DNA of 7,191 nt from Dongia_B sp035539075 (GCA_035539075.1 DATLJB010000034.1:1-7191); one strand, 5' to 3'; positions 1 through 5,186 are shown, counted from the first letter of the stretch. Program-made: numbers and translations. Notes: generated from the sequence alone by a model not told the origin.

Positions 1-1
1 T

Positions 2-76
2 GAGTCGCAAATCTGAGACTCTACATTTGGTGGGGTCCTTTGATTCATCATCAAAATCCTGGGGCCTGACCCCACC
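2..76. repeat. Inverted-repeat cluster, REP-like or mobile-element end (candidate)
   Basis: Three sets of complementary arms are packed into 75 bases. GAGTC at 2-6 pairs with GACTC at 17-21, and CAAAT at 8-12 can alternatively pair with ATTTG at 25-29. GGTGGGGTC at 29-37 pairs perfectly with GACCCCACC at 68-76, and TTTGAT at 39-44 pairs with ATCAAA at 50-55 inside it. The nested long hairpin lacks a following T-run, so it is not a standard intrinsic terminator for the plus strand. GGGGTC/GACCCC palindromes of this kind are often seen in dispersed repeats and REP-like elements; that link is from memory and not proven here. It could equally be a leader of the downstream YbjN gene or the tail of an upstream gene outside the window. 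Confidence 0.35.
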
Positions 77-115
77 GCGTTAGGCGCCCAGGGGCCGACC
101 ATGGAGGGCGCTGCA

Positions 116-619
116 ATGGCATTACTCCCAGCCGAGTCGACCCGCGCGGAACTCAATCCCCTTGATGTCATGGAAGAATTGGTTAACGCCAATGAATGGC
201 GTTACGACCGCTCGACCGATCAGGAGATGATTGTCGAATTCACGGGTCAATGGTGTGACTACCGCATGTTCTTCGTCTGGCAGGAAGATCTGGGGGCGAT
301 GTACTATTCATGCCTGTTCGACATGCGCATCTCGCCGCCCCGGCGCCGCGATGTGACCGAATTGCTGGCTTTGGTGAATGAAAGGCTCTGGCTGGGCCAT
401 TTCGATCTCTGCTCTGAAGAAATGGCGCCGATGTTCCGGCACACCATTCTGCTGCGCGGCACACCCGGCATCGCCGTCGAGCAGCTCGAGGACCTGGTGG
501 AAGCGGCGTTGAGCGAATGCGAGCGCTTCTATCCCGCCTTTCAATTCGTCGTCTGGGGCGGTAAGAAGCCGCAGGAAGCGGTGGAAGCCGCGCTCCTGGA
601 GACTGTCGGCGAAGCTTGA
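116..619 (+). CDS. YbjN domain-containing protein
   Basis: A 167-residue acidic cytosolic protein of the YbjN family (fold related to type III secretion chaperones). The family is common in alphaproteobacteria directly upstream of proC, but its biochemical role is not settled. An N-terminal helix (about 15-27, NPLDVMEELVNAN) leads into alternating strands and helices (EMIVEFTGQW, YRMFFVWQ, AMYYSCLFDMRI), with a long helix DVTELLALVNERLW at 79-92. A second strand/helix unit follows (HTILLRG, EQLEDLVEAALSECERFYPAFQFVVWGGK). There is no signal peptide or membrane segment. I chose the ATG at 116 over the one at 101 because a textbook GGAGG lies at 103-107, 8 nt before 116; starting at 101 would put that site inside the gene. 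The stop codon is 6 nt before proC, so the two are probably one transcript. Family call is fairly sure; function unknown. Confidence 0.85.
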   Translation: MALLPAESTRAELNPLDVMEELVNANEWRYDRSTDQEMIVEFTGQWCDYRMFFVWQEDLGAMYYSCLFDMRISPPRRRDVTELLALVNERLWLGHFDLCSEEMAPMFRHTILLRGTPGIAVEQLEDLVEAALSECERFYPAFQFVVWGGKKPQEAVEAALLETVGEA

Positions 620-625
620 GGCATC

Positions 626-1489
626 ATGACTGGAACAAGTGGGCGCCCGCAGGCGGGGGATGTACATGCCCTGCGCCTGCCGGGGGCGATGTTGCTGCTG
701 GGTTGCGGCAAGATGGGCGGCGCGATGCTGCGAGGGTGGCTCGCAAGAGGCGTCCCGGGCAATCAGCTTTTCGTCGTCGATACCAATCCACGCGATCTCA
801 ATGACGTCATCGCCGCCGGTGTCACGGTGGTGACGAAGCCGGCCGATCTGCCGGCAGGCTTCGCGCCGGCGATCGTGTTGCTGGCGATCAAGCCGCAATT
901 CATGGATCAGGCGCTGCCGGATTACCGCCGCTTCGCCCGGCCGCAAACGCTCTTCCTTTCCATCGCCGCCGGCAAGACGCTGGCTTATCTCAGGCAGCAG
1001 CTCGGCGATGCGACCATCGTCCGGGCGATGCCGAATACGCCGGCCGCGGTCGGCCGTGGCGTGAGCGTCATCGTGCGCCAGCCCGACGTCAGTCAGGCGC
1101 AGCTGGATCTATGCGCGGCACTGCTCTCCGCCGTGGGCGAGATCGCCTGGGTGGATGATGAAGACCTGATCAATGCGGTCACCGCCGTCTCCGGCGGCGG
1201 CCCGGCCTATGTCTTCCTGCTGATCGAATGCCTGGCGGAAGCCGGGCGCCAGGCCGGACTGCCGGCCGGACTGGCGATGCAGATTGCCCGGTCCACGGTC
1301 TGCGGCAGCGGCGAACTTGCCCATCAATCGAGCGAATCGGCCGAGGCGCTGCGCAAGGCGGTCATGAGTCCGAAAGGCACCACCGAGCAGGCGATCGCGG
1401 TCTTGACCGCGCCGGACGGATTGCAGCCCCTGATGACGCGCGCCATTGCCGCCGCCACCCGGCGCTCGCGCGAAATCGCCGCCGGCTAG
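626..1489 (+). CDS. proC: Pyrroline-5-carboxylate reductase
   Basis: Catalyses the last step of proline synthesis, NAD(P)H-dependent reduction of 1-pyrroline-5-carboxylate to L-proline, in the cytosol. The 287-residue protein has a Rossmann domain with the nucleotide-binding turn GCGKMGGAM at about 26-34, then LLAIKPQ (85-91), the MPNTPAAVGRG segment (135-145) and the domain-joining SGGGPAY (189-195). The family signature covers about 242-260 (LRKAVMSPKGTTEQAIAVL), holding the MSPKGTT loop. Length is slightly above the usual 260-280 because of about 20 extra N-terminal residues. The ATG at 626 has TTGAGG at 616-621, only 4 nt away. An alternative in-frame ATG at 689 (Met22) would start right at the first beta strand, but its upstream G-run is too close to be a good ribosome site. 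It lies 6 nt after the YbjN gene and is probably translationally coupled to it. Identification is firm. Confidence 0.96.
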   Translation: MTGTSGRPQAGDVHALRLPGAMLLLGCGKMGGAMLRGWLARGVPGNQLFVVDTNPRDLNDVIAAGVTVVTKPADLPAGFAPAIVLLAIKPQFMDQALPDYRRFARPQTLFLSIAAGKTLAYLRQQLGDATIVRAMPNTPAAVGRGVSVIVRQPDVSQAQLDLCAALLSAVGEIAWVDDEDLINAVTAVSGGGPAYVFLLIECLAEAGRQAGLPAGLAMQIARSTVCGSGELAHQSSESAEALRKAVMSPKGTTEQAIAVLTAPDGLQPLMTRAIAAATRRSREIAAG

Positions 1490-1625
1490 TTTCACGCCGG
1501 CTCGTTCAGGCCGGCTGACGGCGCCGTTTGCATTGCACCGCAGCGTCATTCCGGAAGCGGCGCAGGTTTTGCGGCCGATCACGTAGAAATGATGACGGGG
1601 CGGCGAGGCGGCGGACCGCTTTTGT

Positions 1626-1659
1626 CATTGGCGACTTAAACCCATTGGCGACTTTAACC
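1626..1659 (+). repeat. Two-copy 17-bp tandem direct repeat
   Basis: CATTGGCGACTTAAACC at 1626-1642 is immediately followed by CATTGGCGACTTTAACC at 1643-1659, differing at one base. The copies abut with no spacer and lie about 150-180 nt upstream of the TetR-like regulator. The second copy contains the possible -35 element TTGGCG. Direct repeats of this size in a promoter usually mark paired binding sites of a transcription factor, but a simple slippage duplication is also possible. Confidence 0.8.
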
Positions 1660-1673
1660 CTATGGCCGATACT
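1645..1673 (+). promoter_or_regulatory. Possible sigma-70-type promoter of the TetR-like gene
   Basis: TTGGCG at 1645-1650 (4 of 6 matching TTGACA) and GATACT at 1668-1673 (4 of 6 matching TATAAT) are separated by 17 nt. The -35 element lies in the second copy of the 17-bp repeat, so a protein bound to the repeat would compete with or contact RNA polymerase. It would give a leader of about 125 nt before the start codon at 1808. The match is only moderate. Confidence 0.35.
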
Positions 1674-1807
1674 ATCGGCAACCGATGTTCTTCCTGGGCC
1701 AGTTTGGTCGGGAAATCTCAACAGCTGTTTTCAGGCAGATACGGTCAGCGGCTCCTGCATTTGGCGAGCCCGATGATCGATCGACCTGGCGATTGAGGAG
1801 AATCATC

Positions 1808-2566
1808 ATGGCACGACGACCGGCGAAGAAACCGGCTGCGACCAAGGCCGGAAAGGCGGCAGCGGGGAGCACGGGCAAGGCCAGGCGCTCAACCGGCCAG
1901 GCCCGCTCAACGGACCGGGCGACCGGTGCGGCGCATGGCGGTGCAGCCCATGGCGACGCCGCCAGCGCGTTGCGCGCAGCGTTCTTGCGGGAACTGGCGG
2001 CAATCGGCTGGCGCGACCTCAGCTATGTGGATGTCGTCACCGCCTCCGGCCTGCCGATGGCCGAAGCCTATCGCATCTATCAATCGAAGATGGGCGTTCT
2101 GATCGGCGTCGTTCGCGCGACCGACCGGGCACTGCTGGAAAGCATCGGCGAAGAGCCGTTGGACGGATCACCACGCGATCGTTTGTTCGATCTCATCATG
2201 CGGCGTTTCGACCAGCACGCAGCGCACAAGGCGGCCTTCTCCGCATTGCTGAACGACCTGCGCCACCACCCCCTCGAGGCCCTTTGCCTCAGCACACGCG
2301 TCGAACGCTCGATGGCGCTGTTGCTGGATCTTGCGGGCGTGCCCAGCAGCGGCCTGCGCGGCGCCTTGCGGGCCAAGGCGCTGGCGGGACTTTATTTGCA
2401 TGTCTTGCGCCATTGGCTGAAAGACGAAAGCGCCGATTCCGCTTCCACCATGGCCTTGCTCGATAAGCGGCTTGAGCAGGTTGAGCGCCTGCTTGGCTTC
2501 ATTCGACGCGCCCGGCCCCATCATCATCGCGCCAGCGAGGCGGGCGAAAGCTCTGTAACCGCTTGA
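1808..2566 (+). CDS. TetR-family (COQ9-fold) transcriptional regulator with basic N-terminal tail
   Basis: A 252-residue protein. Residues 1-50 form a low-complexity, Lys/Arg/Ala-rich tail (RRPAKKPAATKAGKAA) resembling histone H1-like tails. A TetR-type DNA-binding domain follows: helix at 52-66, then LSYVDVVTASGLPMAEAYRIYQSK at about 71-94, where the helix-turn-helix and the following Y-x-S-K are recognisable. The helical C-terminal domain includes YLHVLRHWLKDESADSASTMALLDKRLEQV (about 196-225), which is reminiscent of the end of COQ9/TetR-fold proteins. It ends in a basic, His-containing tail. The start at 1808 is set by GAGGAG at 1795-1800, 7 nt upstream; a longer reading from 1685 has no such site. 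The gene lies just before a phasin gene, an arrangement like that of PhaD (TetR family) with phasins in Pseudomonas. A role in PHA control is therefore possible but inferred only from position. Ligand unknown. Confidence 0.8.
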   Translation: MARRPAKKPAATKAGKAAAGSTGKARRSTGQARSTDRATGAAHGGAAHGDAASALRAAFLRELAAIGWRDLSYVDVVTASGLPMAEAYRIYQSKMGVLIGVVRATDRALLESIGEEPLDGSPRDRLFDLIMRRFDQHAAHKAAFSALLNDLRHHPLEALCLSTRVERSMALLLDLAGVPSSGLRGALRAKALAGLYLHVLRHWLKDESADSASTMALLDKRLEQVERLLGFIRRARPHHHRASEAGESSVTA

Positions 2567-2589
2567 GTTAATGTAATAAAAATTTTTTG

Positions 2590-2662
2590 TTGCGGCGCAG
2601 CACAAAACGCTTGACGTCTCCGCTGCGGCGCAGCATATTAGCTCCAGATTGTTGCGCCGCAA
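2590..2662. promoter_or_regulatory. Triple TGC-N3-GCA operator, probably for PhaR
   Basis: Three near-identical sites surround the phasin promoter: TGCGGCGCAGCA at 2591-2602, the same 12 bases at 2624-2635, and its inverted form at 2650-2661 (reverse complement TGCGGCGCAACA, 11 of 12 identical). Each has the palindromic core TGC-N3-GCA, and the middle one (2623-2633) is a complete CTGC-GGC-GCAG. Centres are 33 and 29 bp apart, near three helical turns. The PHA-responsive repressor PhaR of Rhodobacter and Paracoccus is known to bind TGC-rich sites of the form CTGC-N3-GCAG upstream of phasin genes, so PhaR is the obvious candidate. Site 1 lies upstream of the -35, site 2 between -35 and -10, and site 3 just past the predicted transcription start, which fits repression. 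phaR itself is not in the window. Confidence 0.75.
2611..2639 (+). promoter_or_regulatory. Phasin gene promoter (sigma-70 type)
   Basis: TTGACG at 2611-2616 (5 of 6 matching TTGACA) and CATATT at 2634-2639 (4 of 6) are 17 nt apart. The preceding base makes CTTGACG, the form favoured in alphaproteobacteria. An A/T-rich stretch at 2569-2588 upstream could serve as an UP-like element. Transcription would start near 2646, giving a leader of about 55 nt. The middle operator copy fills the spacer. Confidence 0.65.
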
Positions 2663-2701
2663 AACAGAGCGAGCGCCAAACCTTATCTGGAGATGGCACG
2701 A

Positions 2702-3187
2702 ATGGCTAAGAGCACGACTGCCGAGACTGAGTTTGTGAAGGTCCCTGACTTCGCCCAGGCTCAGGCCGATTTCAACAAATGGTTCAACGACGTTTCCAAG
2801 TTCTTCGTCACCGGCAAGACACCGAGCTTTGATCTCGACGGTGTGTTCGCCACCCAGCGGAAGAATGTCGAAGCGTTCACCGCCGCCAACCAGGCTGCTT
2901 TTGAAGGCGTGAAGGCCGTTGCGCAGCGTCAGGCCGAGATCGTCCGCACGGCGATCGAGGACTTTACGAAGGCTGCGAAGGAGCTGAGCGCCGTGGGTAC
3001 GCCGGAAGAAAAGCTGGTGAAGCAGACCGAGCTGGCCAAGTCCGGTTTCGAAGCTGCGATCGCCAATCTGCGCGACGTCAGCGAGACCCTGCAGAAGGCC
3101 AATGCCGAAGCGGCGTCGCTGATCAACAAGCGCGTGGTCGCCAGCTTGGAAGAGCTGAAGGACGTCTTCGCCAAGGCCAAGAAGTAA
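2702..3187 (+). CDS. Phasin family protein (PHA granule-associated)
   Basis: A 161-residue, helix-rich, Ala/Lys/Glu-rich protein of the phasin_2 family. Phasins coat polyhydroxyalkanoate granules in the cytoplasm and control their size and number. Recognisable features are VPDFAQAQADFNKWFNDVSKFF (about 14-35), FDLDGVFATQRKNVEAFTAANQAAFEGVKAVAQRQAEIVRTAIEDF (43-88) and a long amphipathic C-terminal helix likely to form a coiled coil (about 101-160). There is no signal peptide or membrane segment. I chose the ATG at 2702 over the one at 2693 because GGAG at 2689-2692 is 9 nt from 2702 but directly abuts 2693. The gene has its own promoter with a PhaR-type operator and is closed by strong terminators, so it is probably a single-gene transcript, induced when PHA accumulates and titrates the repressor. 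phaP would be the usual name, but alphaproteobacteria carry several phasin paralogues. Confidence 0.92.
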   Translation: MAKSTTAETEFVKVPDFAQAQADFNKWFNDVSKFFVTGKTPSFDLDGVFATQRKNVEAFTAANQAAFEGVKAVAQRQAEIVRTAIEDFTKAAKELSAVGTPEEKLVKQTELAKSGFEAAIANLRDVSETLQKANAEAASLINKRVVASLEELKDVFAKAKK

Positions 3188-3216
3188 GCGGCGACGAAGT
3201 AAAGGTTTTCTGAGTA

Positions 3217-3251
3217 GTCACCGGCGCTGGAAGGTAGCAGGCGCCGGTGAC
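3217..3251 (+). other. Perfect 11-bp hairpin in the phasin 3' region
   Basis: GTCACCGGCGC at 3217-3227 pairs perfectly with GCGCCGGTGAC at 3241-3251 around a purine-rich 13-nt loop (3228-3240, containing GGAAGGT). It begins 29 nt after the phasin stop codon and is followed by GAAAAG, not by a T-run, so alone it is not an intrinsic terminator. It could protect the phasin mRNA against 3' exonucleases. Confidence 0.6.
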
Positions 3252-3252
3252 G

Positions 3253-3280
3253 AAAAGACCCCGCCAAGGCGGGTGCTTTT
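3253..3280. terminator. Intrinsic terminator of the phasin gene (possibly bidirectional)
   Basis: CCCGCC at 3260-3265 pairs with GGCGGG at 3268-3273 and is followed by TGCTTTT. An outer AAAAG at 3253-3257 can pair with CTTTT at 3276-3280 across a 2-nt mismatch on each side. The symmetric A-tract and T-tract give it terminator form on both strands. The T-run is short, so read-through is plausible and a much stronger terminator lies downstream. Confidence 0.7.
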
Positions 3281-3375
3281 GAGAGTTGAGTTCCTGCCAA
3301 TGTCCTAGAGCCTCCCCGCACGAGGACAGGCAGCATTGCCCGTCTGGACGCAAGTCCAGACGGGCCTCTTTTTTT
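3281..3375 (+). ncRNA. Candidate small RNA or structured 3'UTR with C-rich loop
   Basis: Between the two terminators lies a self-contained fold. CTGCC (3294-3298), a 2-nt AA bulge and TGTCCT (3301-3306) pair with AGGACA (3323-3328) and GGCAG (3329-3333), leaving a 16-nt loop at 3307-3322 that contains CCTCCCC. The strong intrinsic terminator at 3338-3375 follows 4 nt later. A hairpin exposing an anti-Shine-Dalgarno C-rich loop plus a terminator is a typical layout of several alphaproteobacterial small RNAs. I could not find a convincing promoter just upstream, so it may instead be released from the phasin mRNA by processing or be a plain 3'UTR. I do not recognise a named family. Confidence 0.3.
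3338..3375 (+). terminator. Strong intrinsic terminator
   Basis: GCCCGTCTGGAC at 3338-3349 pairs perfectly over 12 bp with GTCCAGACGGGC at 3354-3365, closed by the stable tetraloop GCAA (GNRA type), and is followed by CTC and seven T at 3369-3375. It is a textbook Rho-independent terminator in the plus direction. It separates the phasin region from the CsaA-like gene. Confidence 0.92.
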
Positions 3376-3485
3376 CTGGCTACCGCTCCCTGCGGCATGT
3401 CCGCGGCCCCCTCCCCTGAGCATTGCCTCCGACTCCGACGGCTGTTAGCCTGACGCCCCTTCGAGGCAGCCATCAGGGCCAAGTC

Positions 3486-3857
3486 GTGCAAGCATCCGCC
3501 GCGTCAGCACCGGAAAATAGCCCGGAAATCAGCTATGACATCTTCCGTCAGGTCGATATTCGGGTCGGCACCATCATTGCCGTCGAGCCCTTTCCGGAAG
3601 CCCGGCGGCCTGCTTTCAAGCTGACCATCGACTTCGGGCCAGCTTTGGGCCAGCGCCGCAGCTCGGCCCAGATCACCCGGCATTACGCGGCGGAGCAACT
3701 GGTTGGCCGGCAGGTCGCAGCCGTCGTCAATTTTCCCAGAAAGCAGATCGGTAAATTCATGTCGGAAGTACTGGTCCTGGGCTTTCCGGACAGCGACGGC
3801 GACGTCGTGCTGGTCGCGCCCACGCAAGCAGTTCCGAATGGCGGCCGCCTGTTCTGA
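3486..3857 (+). CDS. csaA: CsaA-like tRNA-binding domain protein
   Basis: A 123-residue protein made almost entirely of one OB-fold tRNA-binding domain (the EMAP-II/MetRS C-terminal type). In Bacillus subtilis CsaA (about 110 residues) it forms a dimer reported as an export-related chaperone. The match runs along the whole length: VDIRVGTIIAVEPFPEARRPAFKLTIDFG (about 23-51), RRSSAQITRHY (57-67), GRQVAAVVNFPRKQIGKFMSEVLVLGF (74-100) and DVVLVAPTQAVPNGGRLF at the end. The frame has no ATG before the domain. I chose GTG at 3486 because AGGG at 3475-3478 is 7 nt upstream and the length then fits the family; an in-frame TTG at 3423 would add 21 low-complexity residues without a good ribosome site. 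It has its own unit after a strong terminator. Native function in alphaproteobacteria is unclear: chaperone and tRNA binding are both possible. Confidence 0.9.
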   Translation: MQASAASAPENSPEISYDIFRQVDIRVGTIIAVEPFPEARRPAFKLTIDFGPALGQRRSSAQITRHYAAEQLVGRQVAAVVNFPRKQIGKFMSEVLVLGFPDSDGDVVLVAPTQAVPNGGRLF

Positions 3858-3935
3858 TTAAATGCCGCTGTCCTTCGCCCCCCTTTGACGGCTCATCATT
3901 GTTGATCGGCCGGAGACCATACGGAGTTCAAGATC

Positions 3936-5087
3936 ATGGCCCTACATTTTCCCGAGGCTGAATTGGCGGATCGCCGCCGGCGCACCATCGAGGCGATGCA
4001 GAAGCGCGGCTTGGACGGTCTGCTGATGTTCCGGCAGGAAAGCATGTACTACCTGACCGGTTACGACACCTTCGGCTATGTCTTCTTCCAGTGTCTCTAT
4101 CTCGGTGCCGACGGTCGCTTGATGCTGCTGACACGCGCCCCGGATCTGCGGCAGGCCCAGCATACCTCGGATATCGGTGATGTCCGCGTCTGGATCGATG
4201 CGCCGAATGCCGATCCCGCCGGCGAACTGCGGGAATACCTGCGACGCTTCGATCTCGCGGGCAAGACTTTGGGCGTGGAATGGGAAGCCTATGGGCTCAC
4301 CGCGCGCAACGGCATGCGGCTGCAGGCGGCGATGGATGGTTTCGCCGATCTGGTCGACGCCTCCGACCTGGTGACGCGACTGCGACTGATCAAGAGCCCG
4401 GCCGAGCTGACCTATGTCCGCGAGGCGGCGCGGCTCGCCGACCTCGCCCTCGACGAGGCCCATCGGCTGGCCGCACCCGGCGCAGATGAGGGCGAGATTC
4501 TGGCCGCCATGCAGTCGATCATCATTCGCAATGGCGGCGACGATTCGGCCAACGAATTCATCATCGGCTCGGGCAATGATGCCCTGCTCTGCCGCTACAA
4601 GACCGGCCGGCGCAAGCTTTCCCCCCAGGACCAGCTCACCCTGGAATTCGCCGGAGTCTATCGGCATTACCATGCCGCGCTGATGCGCACGATCCCGATC
4701 GGCACGCCGCCGGCGCGCCAAGTGGAAATGCACGAGGTTGCCGTCGATGCGCTGGAGGCCTGCAAGGAGGCGCTGCGGCCGGGTAACACCGCCGGCGCCG
4801 TCTTCGACGCCCATGCCAAGGTGCTCGATCAGGCCGGTTACCAGGCGCACCGCATGAATGCCTGCGGCTACAGCCTCGGCACCACTTTCGCGCCGAACTG
4901 GATGGACTGGCCGATGTTCTATCACGGCAATCCCGAGATCCTGCAGCCAGGCATGGTCTATTTCATCCATCTGATCATTTTCGACAGTGATCGCGGCCTC
5001 GCCATGACCAATGGCCAGACCTGCCTCGTCACCGAGGGCGCCTGCGAGGTGCTGTCGAAGCGCAGCACCGACCTGGTCTGCCGCTAG
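3936..5087 (+). CDS. M24-fold hydrolase lacking metal ligands (ectoine hydrolase/creatinase-like)
   Basis: A 383-residue two-domain protein. A creatinase-type N-terminal domain (about 12-145, with GLLMFRQESMYYLTGYDTFGY) is followed by a pita-bread M24 domain (about 155-375). The five metal-binding positions of aminopeptidase P/methionine aminopeptidase appear replaced. LEFAGVYRHYHAALMRT has Glu237 and Ala248 where two Asp are expected, CGYSLG has Tyr312 for the usual His, YFIHLIIF has His345 for Glu, and NGQTCLVTEG has Gly360 for the last Glu. This pattern matches my memory of the non-metal branch that includes ectoine hydrolase DoeA (GYS(I/L)G, RRYHCPMART-like). It is probably an amidohydrolase-like C-N hydrolase, not a peptidase. 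No ectoine or creatine genes lie beside it, so the substrate is open. ATG at 3936 has GGAG at 3923-3926. Automated annotation would likely call it Xaa-Pro peptidase. Confidence 0.85.
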   Translation: MALHFPEAELADRRRRTIEAMQKRGLDGLLMFRQESMYYLTGYDTFGYVFFQCLYLGADGRLMLLTRAPDLRQAQHTSDIGDVRVWIDAPNADPAGELREYLRRFDLAGKTLGVEWEAYGLTARNGMRLQAAMDGFADLVDASDLVTRLRLIKSPAELTYVREAARLADLALDEAHRLAAPGADEGEILAAMQSIIIRNGGDDSANEFIIGSGNDALLCRYKTGRRKLSPQDQLTLEFAGVYRHYHAALMRTIPIGTPPARQVEMHEVAVDALEACKEALRPGNTAGAVFDAHAKVLDQAGYQAHRMNACGYSLGTTFAPNWMDWPMFYHGNPEILQPGMVYFIHLIIFDSDRGLAMTNGQTCLVTEGACEVLSKRSTDLVCR

Positions 5088-5117
5088 GCCGCCAAGCGCA
5101 ATCGGGGAGAATTTCCG

Positions 5118-5186
5118 ATGCCTTATATCTGGCTCATGGCGATCGGATTTGCGATCGGCCTGACGGTCCTTTTCCTCGCCACCTGA
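5118..5186 (+). CDS. 22-residue single-pass membrane microprotein
   Basis: A very short open frame encoding MPYIWLMAIGFAIGLTVLFLAT. It is hydrophobic throughout without a charged residue, so the whole protein is about one membrane-spanning helix. A small-residue pattern (AIGFAIG) could support helix packing against a partner. The ribosome site GGGGAGA at 5104-5110 is 7 nt before the ATG, as good as that of any large gene in the window. It starts 30 nt after the M24-fold gene and could share its transcript. Small membrane proteins of this size (KdpF- or CydX-like in size only) commonly act as subunits or regulators of larger complexes; I do not recognise the family. No homology can be checked here, so a chance frame remains possible. 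Confidence 0.5.
   Translation: MPYIWLMAIGFAIGLTVLFLAT

Larger units (their letters stand above)
1490..1807. other. Intergenic region after proC, with inverted repeats and no gene
   Basis: No convincing coding region is seen in these 318 bases; upstream extension of the regulator ORF to 1685 has no ribosome site. Three copies of GCCGGCT start at 1481, 1496 and 1510. Copies 2 and 3 can form a 6-bp stem (1496-1501 with 1510-1515, loop of 8), followed by a CGGCGCCG palindrome at 1519-1526 and only TTT. This may act as a weak terminator for proC, but it is not a canonical one. The stretch 1626-1673 holds a tandem repeat and a possible promoter, listed separately. A GATCGATC palindrome at 1775-1782 sits 12 nt before the regulator's ribosome site and could be an autoregulatory site; that is only a guess. 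Confidence 0.45.

Noticed and set aside
308..946. 212-codon open frame on the minus strand
   Set aside because: Spans the YbjN gene and proC in antisense, composition typical of shadow frames (His/Arg/Gln-rich).
1636..1657. Two TTAA motifs as a CtrA binding site
   Set aside because: The spacing is 14 nt, while the CtrA site needs TTAA-N7-TTAA.
1685..1807. N-terminal extension of the TetR-like protein by 41 residues
   Set aside because: No ribosome site at 1685, whereas GAGGAG precedes the ATG at 1808 at ideal distance.
2168..2662. Minus-strand frame extending from the phasin promoter into the TetR-like gene
   Set aside because: It would read through the operator sites and lacks similarity to anything; mostly antisense to the regulator.
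3885..3935. TTGACG at 3885-3890 as the -35 of a promoter for the M24-fold gene
   Set aside because: No acceptable -10 occurs 16-18 nt downstream; the sequence there is GC-rich.
3942..4970. 342-codon open frame on the minus strand
   Set aside because: Antisense to the M24-fold gene, no recognisable domain, no ribosome site worth noting; shadow frame.
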